Shown here in pieces: positions 22,359 through 31,663 of a stretch of DNA of 64,000 nt. The notes under the pieces are model-generated. The model did not search any database. It worked only from the letters and a program-made list of their open reading frames with translations, and was not told the origin of the DNA. Numbering within the stretch: position 1 is the first letter of the stretch; the number at the start of each line of letters is the position of its first letter. The translations under genes and the position numbers were made by a program. The DNA comes from Phascolarctos cinereus (Eukaryota > Chordata > Mammalia > Diprotodontia > Phascolarctidae), in contig NW_018344015.1 of the NCBI RefSeq assembly GCF_002099425.1, forward strand, positions 7,540,001 through 7,604,000. The letters run 5' to 3'.

Positions 22359-22459
22359 TTTATTGTTGTTGTTGTTGTTGTTGTTGTGTGGGGGTTGTTG
22401 GTTTTTTGTTTGGTTGGTTTGGGTTTTTTGGGTTTGTTTGGGTTTTTTTGCTTTCATTG
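22359..22459. repeat. (GTT)n plus G-run/T-run simple sequence
   Basis: (TTG)n from about 22362, then a G/T-only stretch with four runs of three or more G at 22388-22443. On the plus strand this could fold as a G-quadruplex. The glutamine/proline ORF on the minus strand is a by-product. Confidence 0.85.
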
Positions 22460-23104
22460 TGGTCTCCCTCCTTGGAATAGATAGAAGTCTTCATGATCCC
22501 AGTGAAATCAAGTAGGGCTGCCATTGGGGCAGCACAGGCCATAACAGTACAGTCTGGGTCTGTGAAGGGCCTGAGGTAAGAGTAGATCGTAGGATTACCA
22601 GATTATCTAAGAGTCCTGGAAAAGGTCCAGATTTCAGAGGCACCCAGCAACAATGAGTGGAATCCAAAAGAATAGGCAGAGTCAACAGTTCAAGGATAAC
22701 AAGAGTCAACAAATTGGCTACAAGGAAAAAGATCTGAGCTCAAGTGGAGAGTTTTTCCTTTTGTCAGCCTTCCTGAGCTCAGTGTTCCTAAAAGTTTTTA
22801 ACTGGGTCAAGGGACTAACTCTACCCTCCTTGTTCTTATCAATGATCTGCAACTAGGGACAGCTTTTGTTCACAGTGGCAAACTTTTTTTTTTGCTCAAC
22901 TGTAGAAAAAATTTGGTGTTGATTGGGAGGAAGGGAGACATCTTAAGATAGTTACTGAAGACCCAGAAAAGAACATTCTCACAACCGAAGTCCTTGTCAC
23001 TTACAAGTGATTCCACATCAGAAAAAGATGTGGTTTTATTAATGGAAATGATAACAAAGAAAATACATTAGCATTTGCTGTGATGGTGCACCCTAAAGAT
23101 CGCA
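22460..23104. other. Unassigned sequence
   Basis: No gene recognised. A small CCACATC/GATGTGG hairpin lies near 23011-23031. Confidence 0.45.
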
Positions 23105-23232
23105 TTGTAGACTGGACTTTCCCATCTGATCACCACTGAGTCCTCCTATATCTGTTGTTTCCCCCATTGGAACAGGAGCTCCTTGAAGGCAAGGACTGTT
23201 TCTTTTCTATTTGTATAGCTTTGAACATAATA
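23105..23232 (+). mobile_element. L2 3' end fragment
   Basis: Contains GGAACAGGAGCTCCTTGAAG, GCAAGGACTGTTTC and a degenerate ATTTGTATAGC, all from the L2 3' UTR. The terminal AATAAATG part is lost. Confidence 0.65.
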
Positions 23233-23970
23233 TTTAAAAAATTTTTTATTCATTAATTTAAAAGGAAAAAAGTAACATTTGACTTTGCTTAGAAATGATG
23301 CCTTAGTTCACATCATCTACAATCACTCACCATTCACATTTTTACAGTTTGACAGGGAGAAAATTGATGCTAGTATGGCATTCCTTCTGGGCTTTCTCTC
23401 CCAAACCCCATTCACATAGGAAGGTTGAATCACCCTGACAGAGCTGTTTCTCCCCTCAGTATTCTAGACATAATCCTCCTGGGTTGTGACTTCTAACATT
23501 ATCGCTCATAAGCAATTCAGTTCCATACTTCCTTATCTTGATCAATAAGTTGACATCAATTAGGTTTTACAAAAGGACAGATATGGAGAAGTCTTGCATA
23601 AACAATAGCTACAAGACAATCTCTCCCAAATTGGGTAGAGGGTAAACTCTGTACAAACATGGTGTCTGGGGAGAGTTCGTGTAAATTTTAAAGCACAATG
23701 AGAGTGGGGCATAGGTATAGACTACTCATGGGGCTGCAGCATTGCTTGCAATTCTTTACCCAGGAAGTCTTTTTCTCCTTTTCTTGAGTCTCCACTAAGT
23801 ACACTTCAGGGTAGGGTATTTCCAGGGCAAGGATAGAGTAGCTCAGCTGATGGGCCAATCCACTGATAGGCCGGGTAAGGCAAGTCACTACATTGCTCAA
23901 CTAATTCCTCACCAGACTTGGCTGCTGCTGCTACCAATTCCAATAGTGCTCCTAATGCTGCTGCTGATTC
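23233..23970. other. Unassigned sequence
   Basis: No gene recognised. (GCT)n-like triplets near 23920-23970 mark the start of the repeated unit that follows. Confidence 0.45.
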
Positions 23971-24520
23971 TGGTTGCCAAGGAGGACCTCTGACAGCTCT
24001 TCTGACCTTCTGAAACTCACAAGATCTTCACCTAGTCAAGTGTGGGTCCAGATATCTATTTACCTAAATCAAGAAAGAATAAACAGAAAAAAAAAGAGAA
24101 ATAGAAGTACTACGTATTCACTGACACATGGCAGCCAGATGTAGAAATAGAACTTGCCCCTGCCTCTCCTCCACCAGGCAGCTCACAGCAGTCCTCTTCG
24201 TTTGAAAGCTGCTGGTGAAGAGATTGTCCACTTGAGCCATTTGAATACACATTCAGCTCCTCAGCCAGTTAGGAGATTGTTCATCACCACAATCCCACTA
24301 CTCCAGTCACTCATAGCTAGATGAAGGTTCACAAAGTCCCTATGTCTTGTATTAGAATCAGGCAGAGAATATCATACATGCTCTGTAAAACCCACAAAGA
24401 AAGGCAAATCCATGCATGCCTTAAGGTCTGGGTCTTCAATAGCCAGTCCTATGTTACCCTAGTGTTTCCATATATAAGGGCAATATAATCACATGAGAAT
24501 TCCTGGCTCAGGGCTACATA
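23971..24520 (+). repeat. Diverged repeat unit, copy C (possible LTR fossil)
   Basis: Shares order and spacing with 25650-26190. Paired landmarks are ACTGACACATGGCAGCCAGA here against CAAGGACACTTAGCAGCCAA there, and GGCAGAGAATATC here against GGCAGGGAATATT there. A TATATAAGGG box at about 24473 would suit a promoter. If these are LTRs, the element is old and broken. Strand is given as written. Confidence 0.5.
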
Positions 24521-24607
24521 GGCAAAGCAAAGGGAGAGCTGTACTATTATTCTGTGATGAAATCAATCTAGATGGCTTATTTATTTGATCATTTAAGTCA
24601 GAATTCC

Positions 24608-24682
24608 TACTATATATATATATATATATATATACATAATATATATATTATATATACACACATACACACACACACACATATT
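24608..24682. repeat. (TA)n/(CA)n microsatellite
   Basis: TA dinucleotides followed by an imperfect TATATTATATA part and (AC)n. Confidence 0.93.
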
Positions 24683-25361
24683 TCCCTCAACACAGAAGTA
24701 CATTGATAGTTTTTTTTTTAATTTGGGCAATAATTTCATTATTCAGTAATTTCATTTCATTTTGTAGAGAGAAACAGTTACAGGATAACAGAGGTCTATG
24801 GCAAATTACCTGGCACTTAGAACTCCTTTATATTCATTCTGAAATAGAAAATATGGAAGATGGATGATATAGCACATGGAGGACAAAGAAGATACTTGCA
24901 CTTGAGGCTTTCAGAATTAATAAAAAGAAGTACATTGTGAGGGACATAGTTCCACTGAGAGTATCTAAATCCATCTAAGAGCAAGGTACTTTATGTATAA
25001 TGATAGCATTTATAGAGAAGCTCCAGGCAGAGCCACAGCTAGCAATTTTTATAACTAGGACAATTAGCACAAAGTATACCAGGATCAAACAACATGGATG
25101 TGTGCCCCTAAATACTCTTAGAGAGTCTAGAGAGTAGGAAAGCTCAGGCTGGGGAGGAACTAACCATGGGTACAATTACCAGTAACTGTCTAGAATTCCT
25201 ATTTTAACTAATTAGTCTTGGAAACTTGGTATTAGCCACTTATTTCTAGGTGAATAAAGTAAATGTTATCAATACCCACCAAATTTTGTCAGTCTGAGTC
25301 AAAGGTCCCAGCAGTCCTGCCATAGTGATAGCTGTGCCTTACAGTTTAAAAATGTCTTTCA
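24683..25361. other. Unassigned sequence between repeat copies C and D
   Basis: No gene or protein motif recognised. Confidence 0.45.
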
Positions 25362-25490
25362 CAGAATCATAGAACATCAAATTCAGAAGGACTTCAGAGG
25401 TCATGTAGTCCAACCCACAGCAAAGAATCCTCTCTACTCCATGACCAACAAGTAGCATCTGTATTGTGCTGGAAAATCTTTAACAAGGGG
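25362..25490 (-). mobile_element. L3/CR1 3' end fragment
   Basis: AGAATCATAGAACATCAAAT, GACTTCAGAGGTCATGTAGT and CCAACCC, then AAGAATCCTCTCTAC and GACCAACAAGTAG, in the order of the reverse CR1/L3 3' region. Confidence 0.7.
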
Positions 25491-25519
25491 GCAACAAGTA
25501 CCTTTTATAATAGCCCCTA

Positions 25520-25620
25520 TGATAATCCCACAAGATAAATAGTGTATACATTATTTCCCCAAGTTACAAATGAGGAACCTGAAGCTCAGAGAGGCTAAAT
25601 GAGTTGTCCAAGGATATACA
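25520..25620 (-). mobile_element. MIR fragment
   Basis: CAAATGAGGAACCTGAAGCT followed by CAGAGAGGCTAAATGAG, the reverse MIR core. The tRNA-like head is not recognisable. Confidence 0.6.
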
Positions 25621-25649
25621 ACTTCTGTGTGCCTCTGGTCACCAATGGA

Positions 25650-26190
25650 GCTTCTGATGGGGCTTCTGGCTCTCTTGGTCCCATACTTGGGCACTCCCCT
25701 TTCAGAATACTCATTCACTTAAAATTAGGAAAGGGTAAACACAAAACAAACAGAGGTGCTGTATATTCAAGGACACTTAGCAGCCAAGTGGAACATAGGG
25801 CAGTTGCCCTTCCCCCTCACCCAGCAGCTGATAGCACTCACTGCCAGGAATAAAAAGAGAGATTAAGAGATGGGTGGGTCATCCTTTTTGTATTCCAACC
25901 CAGCTCCAGCTCATGACCTCCTGAATCATTGGTTCTTCCAGTTCCATAGACAATTAAAAGACTTTTCATCTTCACATAGCACCAGCCCCTTAATCATGCA
26001 TTGCAAGAAACAGGACTCCAAAAATTCCGTAAATAAGAGTGGAATAGGCAGGGAATATTTGCACCTACTCTATGTAACCCACCAGGAATGGCCAATCAAT
26101 TATGCTCTAAGGATTAAGGGCATGGCCAAGCTTTTGCTAACCAATGGGCAAGCTATTCTTTTTCAATCAAGAACTTTCTTCTTGTTCCAC
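25650..26190 (+). repeat. Diverged repeat unit, copy D (possible LTR fossil)
   Basis: Partner of copy C about 1.68 kb upstream in the same orientation. Two CCAAT boxes (near 26091 and 26139) fit a U3 reading. No polypurine tract or primer site was recognised between the copies, so an LTR pair is only one reading. Confidence 0.5.
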
Positions 26191-26534
26191 AAAGACATAA
26201 CAGGATGTAGATTCATCTTTGTATTTAGTCAAACACATTAACACCTCTGTCTCTTTGCTACCTGATCCCTTCTATGATTTCATCAACCAGACTGGAGGAC
26301 TAGAAATCTTTTTAGCCCTATATAGACAGGCATCATCTTCACCTCAGTTCTAGTCTGGCCTTGAGAAAACTCTATGAGCAACAGATACACTACTGCATGT
26401 CTGACAGTTAGAGAAAATTTTCTCCCAGACCTGATTTGATTTAGTATTTTGCCTTAAAGGACTGTTATTACTCTACAATGAACAGCTTTGCTGCACACAG
26501 ATGTTCTTATTAGCCATGAAATGGAATGAATTTC
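26191..26534. other. Unassigned sequence
   Basis: No gene or repeat recognised. Confidence 0.45.
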
Positions 26535-26668
26535 TTCCTATCTCTTTGAGGGAAGGAACTGTTTAATTTTTGTCTTTGTATGCCCAGCAGCTAGCACAGT
26601 GCTTGGCTTATGGCAGACGTTTAATAAAGGCTTGTGAATTGATTGATTAATTGATTAACTCATTCAGA
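26535..26668 (+). mobile_element. L2 3' end
   Basis: TTTGAGGGAAGGAACTG, AGCACAGTGCTTGGC and TTTAATAAAGGC, ending in the (ATTGATT)n-like terminal repeats typical of L2. Confidence 0.8.
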
Positions 26669-26719
26669 CTCAATGTTAGTGAGGAACAGAATTAATCCAA
26701 TCCTCTCATTTCACAGATA

Positions 26720-26998
26720 AAATTTAGTTTGCAAAATGAAAGTGTTCGACTAGATCATTGATTCTCAAAATGTGATCTGGGGACACACAAAGTCCACAAA
26801 GTCAAAATTGTTTTCATAATAATACTATTATTTTAATTTCTAATATGGTAATATCAATAAATATAACCCACATAAAAGCTCTTGGTGGGAAGGGTTCTCA
26901 ACTTTTAAGAGTGTAATGGGGTCCTGACACCAAAAAACTTGAAAACCTTTGGACTACATGATCTCTGAGTGCTGTTCCAGCCTTGAGTCTATGATCCC
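26720..26998 (+). mobile_element. SINE with L3/CR1-type tail, split by a hAT element
   Basis: The left part reads GCAAAATGAAAGTGTTCGACTAGAT and the right part resumes GACTACATGATCTCTGAGTG, then CTTGAGTCTATGATCCC. Together these follow the tail 'GGACTAGATGACCTCTGAGG..CTATGATCC'. The break is exactly at the hAT insertion. Confidence 0.65.
26756..26951 (+). mobile_element. hAT (Charlie-like) MITE, 196 bp
   Basis: Ends TTGATTCTCAAAATG and CTTGAAAACCTTTG are imperfect inverted repeats. The body has GTCAAAATTGTTTTCATAAT and TTTTAAGAGTGTAATGGGGT, known from an ancient therian hAT MITE. Flanks GACTAGAT (26748-26755) and GACTACAT (26952-26959) are an 8 bp target-site duplication with one change, the hAT length. 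Confidence 0.8.
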
Positions 26999-26999
26999 A

Positions 27000-27112
27000 A
27001 GTAAATTGCCCCAAGTCACACAGCTTGAGAAAAGGCAGAACTGGAAGTTGGGAACACACTTGTCTCCAGATGTGAGATCCAGTGCTTTGTCCACCACCTT
27101 GTACTCCATTGT
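27000..27112 (-). mobile_element. tRNA-derived SINE fragment
   Basis: GCCCCAAGTCACACAGCTTG, then AGATCCAGTGCTTTGTCCAC and CACCTT, the reverse complement of the SINE head and core. Confidence 0.65.
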
Positions 27113-27771
27113 CTTTTCATTCTACGTAATGCAAAAAATTCTACCCCACATCTTTATTCAGAAATATTCTATTTGTTCTTTTCCATGTAGAAAACAATTT
27201 TTAAAGAACAAGTAATAATTAAAACTGCATTTAATTATCAAATAAGGAAATAAGTAGGGGGGAAATGATAACTTGTGTTCCTTTTCAGCCTTGCCTTCAC
27301 ATTTATTTTCTCTTTTCCTGATTTTGTCCAAACCAAAACCACCATTTTAATATAATAAAAAATAATTTTACTCATGATAAGGCAATAATTAACATGTAAT
27401 CTTACTTAGAAATAAAACACTTTTGATTTTTATTTGAATGGCTCCTTCTCTGGTGGGTAACATGCAATACAATAACTGTGTGACATTATAAATAAAATCA
27501 TCCCAGAGTCCCACACAAATGAAGTGAGTGTTTGGAATTGTGGTTTGACTTTATATGGGCATATTTCTGTATTTTAAAATAAATGTCTCTATTATAATGG
27601 CTAGAGCTCAAATCTCAAAATCTGTGAGAATTGTATTGTGAAGGAGTGTGCGTGTGGTGATGATTCACAGATTTGAAATACCACCTACTTCCCTTCAGTG
27701 CTGGCACAAAAATGTGTCAGTGAAGCCTGCAATTAAGAAAATTATCTTGGCCTGTCTTGCCACAAAGATGA

Positions 27772-27779
27772 TGACGTCA
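27772..27779. promoter_or_regulatory. Consensus CRE palindrome TGACGTCA
   Basis: A full 8 bp CREB/ATF site. Methylated CpG sites are rare in this AT-rich window, so an intact CRE is slightly unexpected. One occurrence by chance is still possible, and there is no TATA box or transcript evidence nearby. Confidence 0.35.
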
Positions 27780-27846
27780 ATATGCACATTCCAGAACAGA
27801 AGAGGGCTAGCAAAAATGAGTTTAGAAAGCAATTCTAAAACAGTTC

Positions 27847-27894
27847 TGCCTGACACTGTGGTGTGCATCCACATACCACAAACTGTGTCAGGCA
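27847..27894 (+). other. Stem-loop, pre-miRNA-like
   Basis: TGCCTGACAC pairs with GTGTCAGGCA (10 bp). TGTGGTGTG then pairs with CATACCACA (9 bp, one G-U) around the loop CATCCA, with a 4 nt bulge AACT on the 3' arm. The total of 48 nt is short for a microRNA precursor. Confidence 0.4.
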
Positions 27895-28034
27895 AATCCA
27901 TGTCATCTATTAAGAGATTCTTTCCCCCTTCTCTGAGTTTGATTCATATACATATTCAATGAATTGAGGCAAGGGTAGTGTCAGCATACTAAGAGGCCCT
28001 CCCTGTTGTTTGTCAGCTTCCAAACCTTATTGGT

Positions 28035-28135
28035 CATGTGGCCGCCAGGGATTATAGATAAGATCATAAATTTAGAGCTCCAACCCCCCTCATTTAATAG
28101 GTGAGAAAAATGAGGCTCAGAGAGGTTAACAACTA
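28035..28135 (-). mobile_element. SINE fragment with L3/CR1 tail
   Basis: ATAAATTTAGAGCTCCAACC, then AGGTGAGAAAAATGAGGCTC and AGAGAGGTTAA, matching reverse tail plus core. Confidence 0.65.
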
Positions 28136-28540
28136 GACTATTTCAATGATTTCCTAGTTGGTCTCCCTGCCTCAAGTCTCCACTCCCTCTACCCTCCACA
28201 GAGTTGCCAATATAATTTTTCTAAAGCATAAGTTTGGTCAGGTCATGCCTTAACTAATTAAACCCCAATGACTTTCTATTGCCTCTAGAATCAAATGCCA
28301 ATTCCTGTATTTAGCATCTAAGGCCCTTTACCATTTCACCAAGGTATACATTACTCCTTTTCCTGCATTCTGCAATCCAACCAAACTAACTTTGATGCTC
28401 CTCATACCTAACACTCCAGCTCCTGACCCTGTGTCTTTTGCCCACTGGCTGTTCCCTATACCTGGAATGCTCTCCCTCTTCACTTCTGCCTCTTAAAATC
28501 CCTAGTTCTCTTGAAAGCTCAGCTCAAGCACCATTTTTTT
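28136..28540 (+). mobile_element. L2, part 1
   Basis: Collinear L2: CTAGTTGGTCTCCCTGCCTC, GACTTTCTATTGCCTCTAGA, TCTAAGGCCCTTTACCATTT, TTTTGCCCACTGGCTGTTCC and TGGAATGCTCTCCCTCTTCA. It is interrupted at about 28540 by an antisense L1 end and continues at 28719. Confidence 0.85.
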
Positions 28541-28718
28541 TTTGGCAATTTTAAAATTCTGAATTTAACAAACACCAAATAGGTGAACATTTCCATACAC
28601 ACCGTAGATTTAAAGAAAAAAATTGTACATGAAACTGTGAATCTCTATTATGTAGTACTTGCTTTTCTTTTTTGGGTATATAATATGTAAAACATGAAAT
28701 TTTGAAAGCTGTTCTGTC
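28541..28718 (-). mobile_element. L1 3' end nested in L2
   Basis: TTAACAAACACCAAATAGG, GAACATTTCCATACACACC and a T-rich left end match the antisense L1 3' ends at 12.2 and 52.4 kb. Flanks AAGCACCATTTTT and AAGCAACACTTTTT are a target-site duplication of about 13 bp. Confidence 0.7.
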
Positions 28719-28952
28719 AAGCAACACTTTTTACATAGCCTTTCCTGGTCATTCCTCCCTTCCTCAGTTATTAGAGCCTTTTTTCCAAGGAAATTACCTT
28801 ATATTTATTTTGTGTACGTGTAGATATGTACAGCTTACTTCCATTCAAAGAATGCGAACTCTTGTCAGGGGTTCTTTTGCTCTTGTTTGCATCCACACTA
28901 TCTATCACAATAATTGGCACATATTCACTTAATAAATGTTCCTTAATCGATT
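28719..28952 (+). mobile_element. L2, part 2 (3' end)
   Basis: TACATAGCCTTTCCTGGTCA resumes the L2 3' UTR, and CTTAATAAATGTTCC closes it. Confidence 0.8.
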
Positions 28953-28954
28953 GT

Positions 28955-29023
28955 CTTAGGTCACACAGGTAGTAAGTGAAAGAGGACCGAGTCCTTTACC
29001 CCACTGCTCCACAGCTGAGCAAC
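28955..29023 (-). mobile_element. tRNA-derived SINE fragment
   Basis: GGTCACACAGGTAGTAAGTG, then GAGTCCTTTACCCCACTGCT, a reverse SINE head. Confidence 0.6.
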
Positions 29024-29304
29024 AGAGTAGCCACAACTCTAGCTATTAGTGGGGCGTAGTGGAGTGACACTTCACCGTCACCTGTTGGGAGGTACTCCAA
29101 GAGCTCTGGAGTTTTACAGGGTACAGGCACTGAGTGGATGATCTTTGTAGTGTTATCATCTAGTAAAGATAACAAGACATGAAAGACACCAGTTGTGAGT
29201 GTTGTCAGAGTTCCATTTCCATTGCCTAGCATCAGGGCCTTTGGTCATTGGCCCAGGACATAGAGCAGTTATCTGTACTGACCTTATGTCTAGCATCAGT
29301 AAAA
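29024..29304. other. Unassigned sequence
   Basis: No gene or repeat recognised. Confidence 0.45.
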
Positions 29305-29550
29305 TCCTTAGGAAATAATGACTTTTGGCCTTTACCTGTCCCTCTTAATTCTAGAGCCTTCCCTCGGTTAGTTATTTCTTATTTATTCTGTATATAACTT
29401 GTTAATATTTATTTGCTGGTTGTTGTCTCCCCTATTATGTTGTGAGTTTTTGAAGTCAGAGACTGTCTTTTGCCTCTTCTTGTGTCCCTAGCACTTAGCA
29501 TAGTGCCTGCCATATAATGGACCAACATTATTAGAGCTGATTGATTGACT
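29305..29550 (+). mobile_element. L2 3' end
   Basis: ATTATGTTGTGAGTTTTTGA, CAGAGACTGTCTTTTGCC, CTAGCACTTAGCATAGTGCC and terminal TGATTGATTGA-type repeats. Confidence 0.75.
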
Positions 29551-29721
29551 GATTGATTGATTAAAATCCTTCTCCACATGTGCTGTTGAGGGGAGTCACA
29601 GGTAGGTCTGTAGGCTTCATTGATGCTTAGTTCATGTATAGTTTCTTCTCTGAGCAATGGCAACCTAAGAGCCCATTTTTACTTGAAAGCAGATGGGAAT
29701 AGAATGGGGGAACCAGTTAAC

Positions 29722-29808
29722 AATAACAGTTATCCTAGCTCTGCCATTTACTTGCTTATGGGACCTTGGCCAGGTCAGTTTACCTCTCTTGGCCTCAGTT
29801 TCCTCATC
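29722..29808 (+). mobile_element. SINE with L3/CR1 tail, left part
   Basis: AGCTCTGCCATTTACTTGCT, GACCTTGGCCAGGTCAGTTT and GGCCTCAGTTTCCTCATC. It stops there and its tail reappears at 30097. Confidence 0.65.
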
Positions 29809-30096
29809 AAGCCTTCCTTGAAGACTCATGTCAAATCCCACCTTCTTCAGGAAGCCTTTCCCAGTACCTTGACCTTCCTTCTCTATCTTTACTCTCAAAT
29901 TACCGACTTTGCATATAAAAAATATATATATATACTTACACAGGTATATACATAGTTGTTTGCATATTGTCTCCCCCAATTAGATTGTGAGCTCCTTGAA
30001 AACAATGAATATGTTTTTGTTTTTTGTTGTTTCCTTAGCACTTAGCACAGTGCCTGGTACAGTACTTAATAAATGCTTGTTGGTTGACTGACTAAT
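29809..30096 (+). mobile_element. L2 3' end located inside a SINE
   Basis: AAGCCTTCCTTGAAGACTCA, CACCTTCTTCAGGAAGCC, TAGATTGTGAGCTCCTTG, TTAGCACAGTGCCTGGTACA and CTTAATAAATGCTTG, a complete L2 3' UTR with a (TA)n insert near 29920. Confidence 0.8.
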
Positions 30097-30142
30097 TAGA
30101 GAACCTCTAAGGTCCCTTCTAGCCCTAAACCTATGATCTTAT
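30097..30142 (+). mobile_element. SINE L3/CR1-type tail, right part
   Basis: ACCTCTAAGGTCCCTTCTAG and CCTATGATC finish the tail of the SINE begun at 29722. Confidence 0.6.
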
Positions 30143-30465
30143 AGTTCTGCCCAAGTAGCCCACTAAAAGTAAGATGGCCTCATGATCTGAGGAAAAGCTT
30201 CAGCCAAATATATTATTTATAGCTGCATGCAAAATGCTGCCAACACTATGGGGTAAAGGGTGAGGCAGTTGGGGACTCTTAAGGAATGGAATACAAAATG
30301 TTGAAATAGCATTTGAAGAATTTATTCCTTATGAAGGAACCCTGAATAGTTTTGCCTAGCTAGTACCTTGAATTGCTTCTGAAGTTCATTTATCTTTTTA
30401 TTAAGGCTCTTGTTTTCCATAAGAAATGCTTCCTCTCACTGCCCAGAGCAACATTGATCTAGTAT
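30143..30465. other. Unassigned sequence
   Basis: No gene or repeat recognised. Confidence 0.45.
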
Positions 30466-30648
30466 AGCCATTTTATATCTTTTTTCTATTACGGACCATT
30501 TTGGCAGTCAGGTGAAGACTATGGATCTTTTCTCAAAATAATGTTTTTAAATGCATAAAATAAAACACAGGATTACAAAGAAAACCAATTATGTTGAAAT
30601 GCAGCTATCAATTAAAAAAAAGTTCATGTGCCCCATGAAGCCCTGATC
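30466..30648 (+). mobile_element. hAT-like MITE
   Basis: Body landmarks GGCAGTCAGGTGAAGACTAT, AATAATGTTTTTAAATGCAT, AAATAAAACACAGGATTACA and AACCAATTATGTTGAAAT are shared with 46222-46428 and, in reverse, with 61190-61320. The ends are decayed. Confidence 0.7.
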
Positions 30649-30649
30649 T

Positions 30650-30835
30650 GGGGGAAAGAGCTCTGTATTTGGGATCAGAGAATCTCAGGCTGAATCTAGG
30701 TTCTGCCACTTGCTACTCATGTGACCTTGTGCAAGTCAGGTAATTTCTCTGGGTCTCAGTTTCCTCTTTTGTAAAATAAGAAGATTTGATTAGAAGCCTT
30801 CTCAGGGTCCCTTTAAATTCTAAGTCTAGGACTCT
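30650..30835 (+). mobile_element. SINE with L3/CR1 tail
   Basis: Head region GAAAGAGCTCTGTATTTGGG, core TGACCTTGTGCAAGTCAG, TCTCAGTTTCCTC, then tail CAGGGTCCCTTTAAATTC and CTAGGACTCT. Confidence 0.7.
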
Positions 30836-31021
30836 ATAACTTAAAGTTCCCTGATAAAGAGGGATCAGAAGGGTGAGATGCATTTTCCTCAATTAATGCT
30901 GATCATGGAAAAGATGTCCTGACATTGAAAGTGTCCAACTGGTAATCCAGCTGAAATGGCCAACCCTTGAGTGGGATGGGATATTTACCTTTCCCTCATT
31001 ATTTCTGGCTTCCTCTAAGTC

Positions 31022-31272
31022 TCTCAGGGTGGCTCAGTGGATAGGTGCTGGACTTGATGACAAGAAGACCAGTTCTAATCCTGCTTCAGACATTTATTAG
31101 CTGTTTGACCCTGGACAAATTGCTTAAAATCTTTCAGCCTCATATTCCTCTCTATAAATTTGGAGTAACAATAATAGCACTTACTTCTCAAGGTTGTTGT
31201 AAGAATCAAATTAACTAATAAATGTAAAGCATTTTGCAAACCTTTAAGTGGTCTATAAATGCTGGCCGTGAT
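31022..31272 (+). mobile_element. MIR/Ther-1 CORE-SINE
   Basis: GTGGCTCAGTGGATAGGTGC, TTTGACCCTGGACAAATTGC, then AAGGTTGTTGTAAGAATCAA and TGTAAAGCATTTTGCAAACC. Confidence 0.75.
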
Positions 31273-31279
31273 TACTTAT

Positions 31280-31663
31280 CTCTGGATATCCCATTGTCAC
31301 TTCACATCCAATGCAAATTTGCTCTTCCTTTTGATTTCATTGTTTCTGTCAGCACCATAATTAACCCAGCATCTTATTTGTGAAATCATTGGGTTATCTT
31401 TGCCTCTTCTCCCTCACCTCTCACACACAATCCCTTATCATGGCCTATCATCTCAGACTCTACAGAATATGTCGTATCAATTCTCTCCTCTCTATTACTG
31501 CAACCTCTCTAGCAGAGATCCTCAGTGCCATCAGCCTGGACTATTGCAATAACTTCTGGACAGTTCTATTTCAGGTTCATTCATTCTCCTCCTCCAGTCT
31601 ATCATTCGAATCACCATAGAGCTGCCTTATGCATAGATCTCCTCATGTCATTCTGCTCAAAAA
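31280..31663 (+). mobile_element. L2, part 1 (end of ORF2 and start of 3' UTR)
   Basis: TGTCACTTCACATCCAATGC, CATCAGCCTGGACTATTGCA, ATAGAGCTGCCTTATGCATA and CTGCTCAAAAACCTT are collinear with L2. Continues at 32726 after an L1 insertion. Confidence 0.7.

Larger units (their letters stand above)
27230..27960. other. Repeat-free block with CRE and hairpin
   Basis: About 730 bp without recognised repeats between SINE and L2 clusters. It contains a consensus CRE at 27772-27779 and a long stem-loop at 27847-27894. It is a candidate conserved noncoding element; no conservation data are available here. Confidence 0.3.

Noticed and set aside
22360-22542. Gln/Pro-rich minus-strand ORF.
   Set aside because: Encoded by the (GTT)n and G/T simple sequence.
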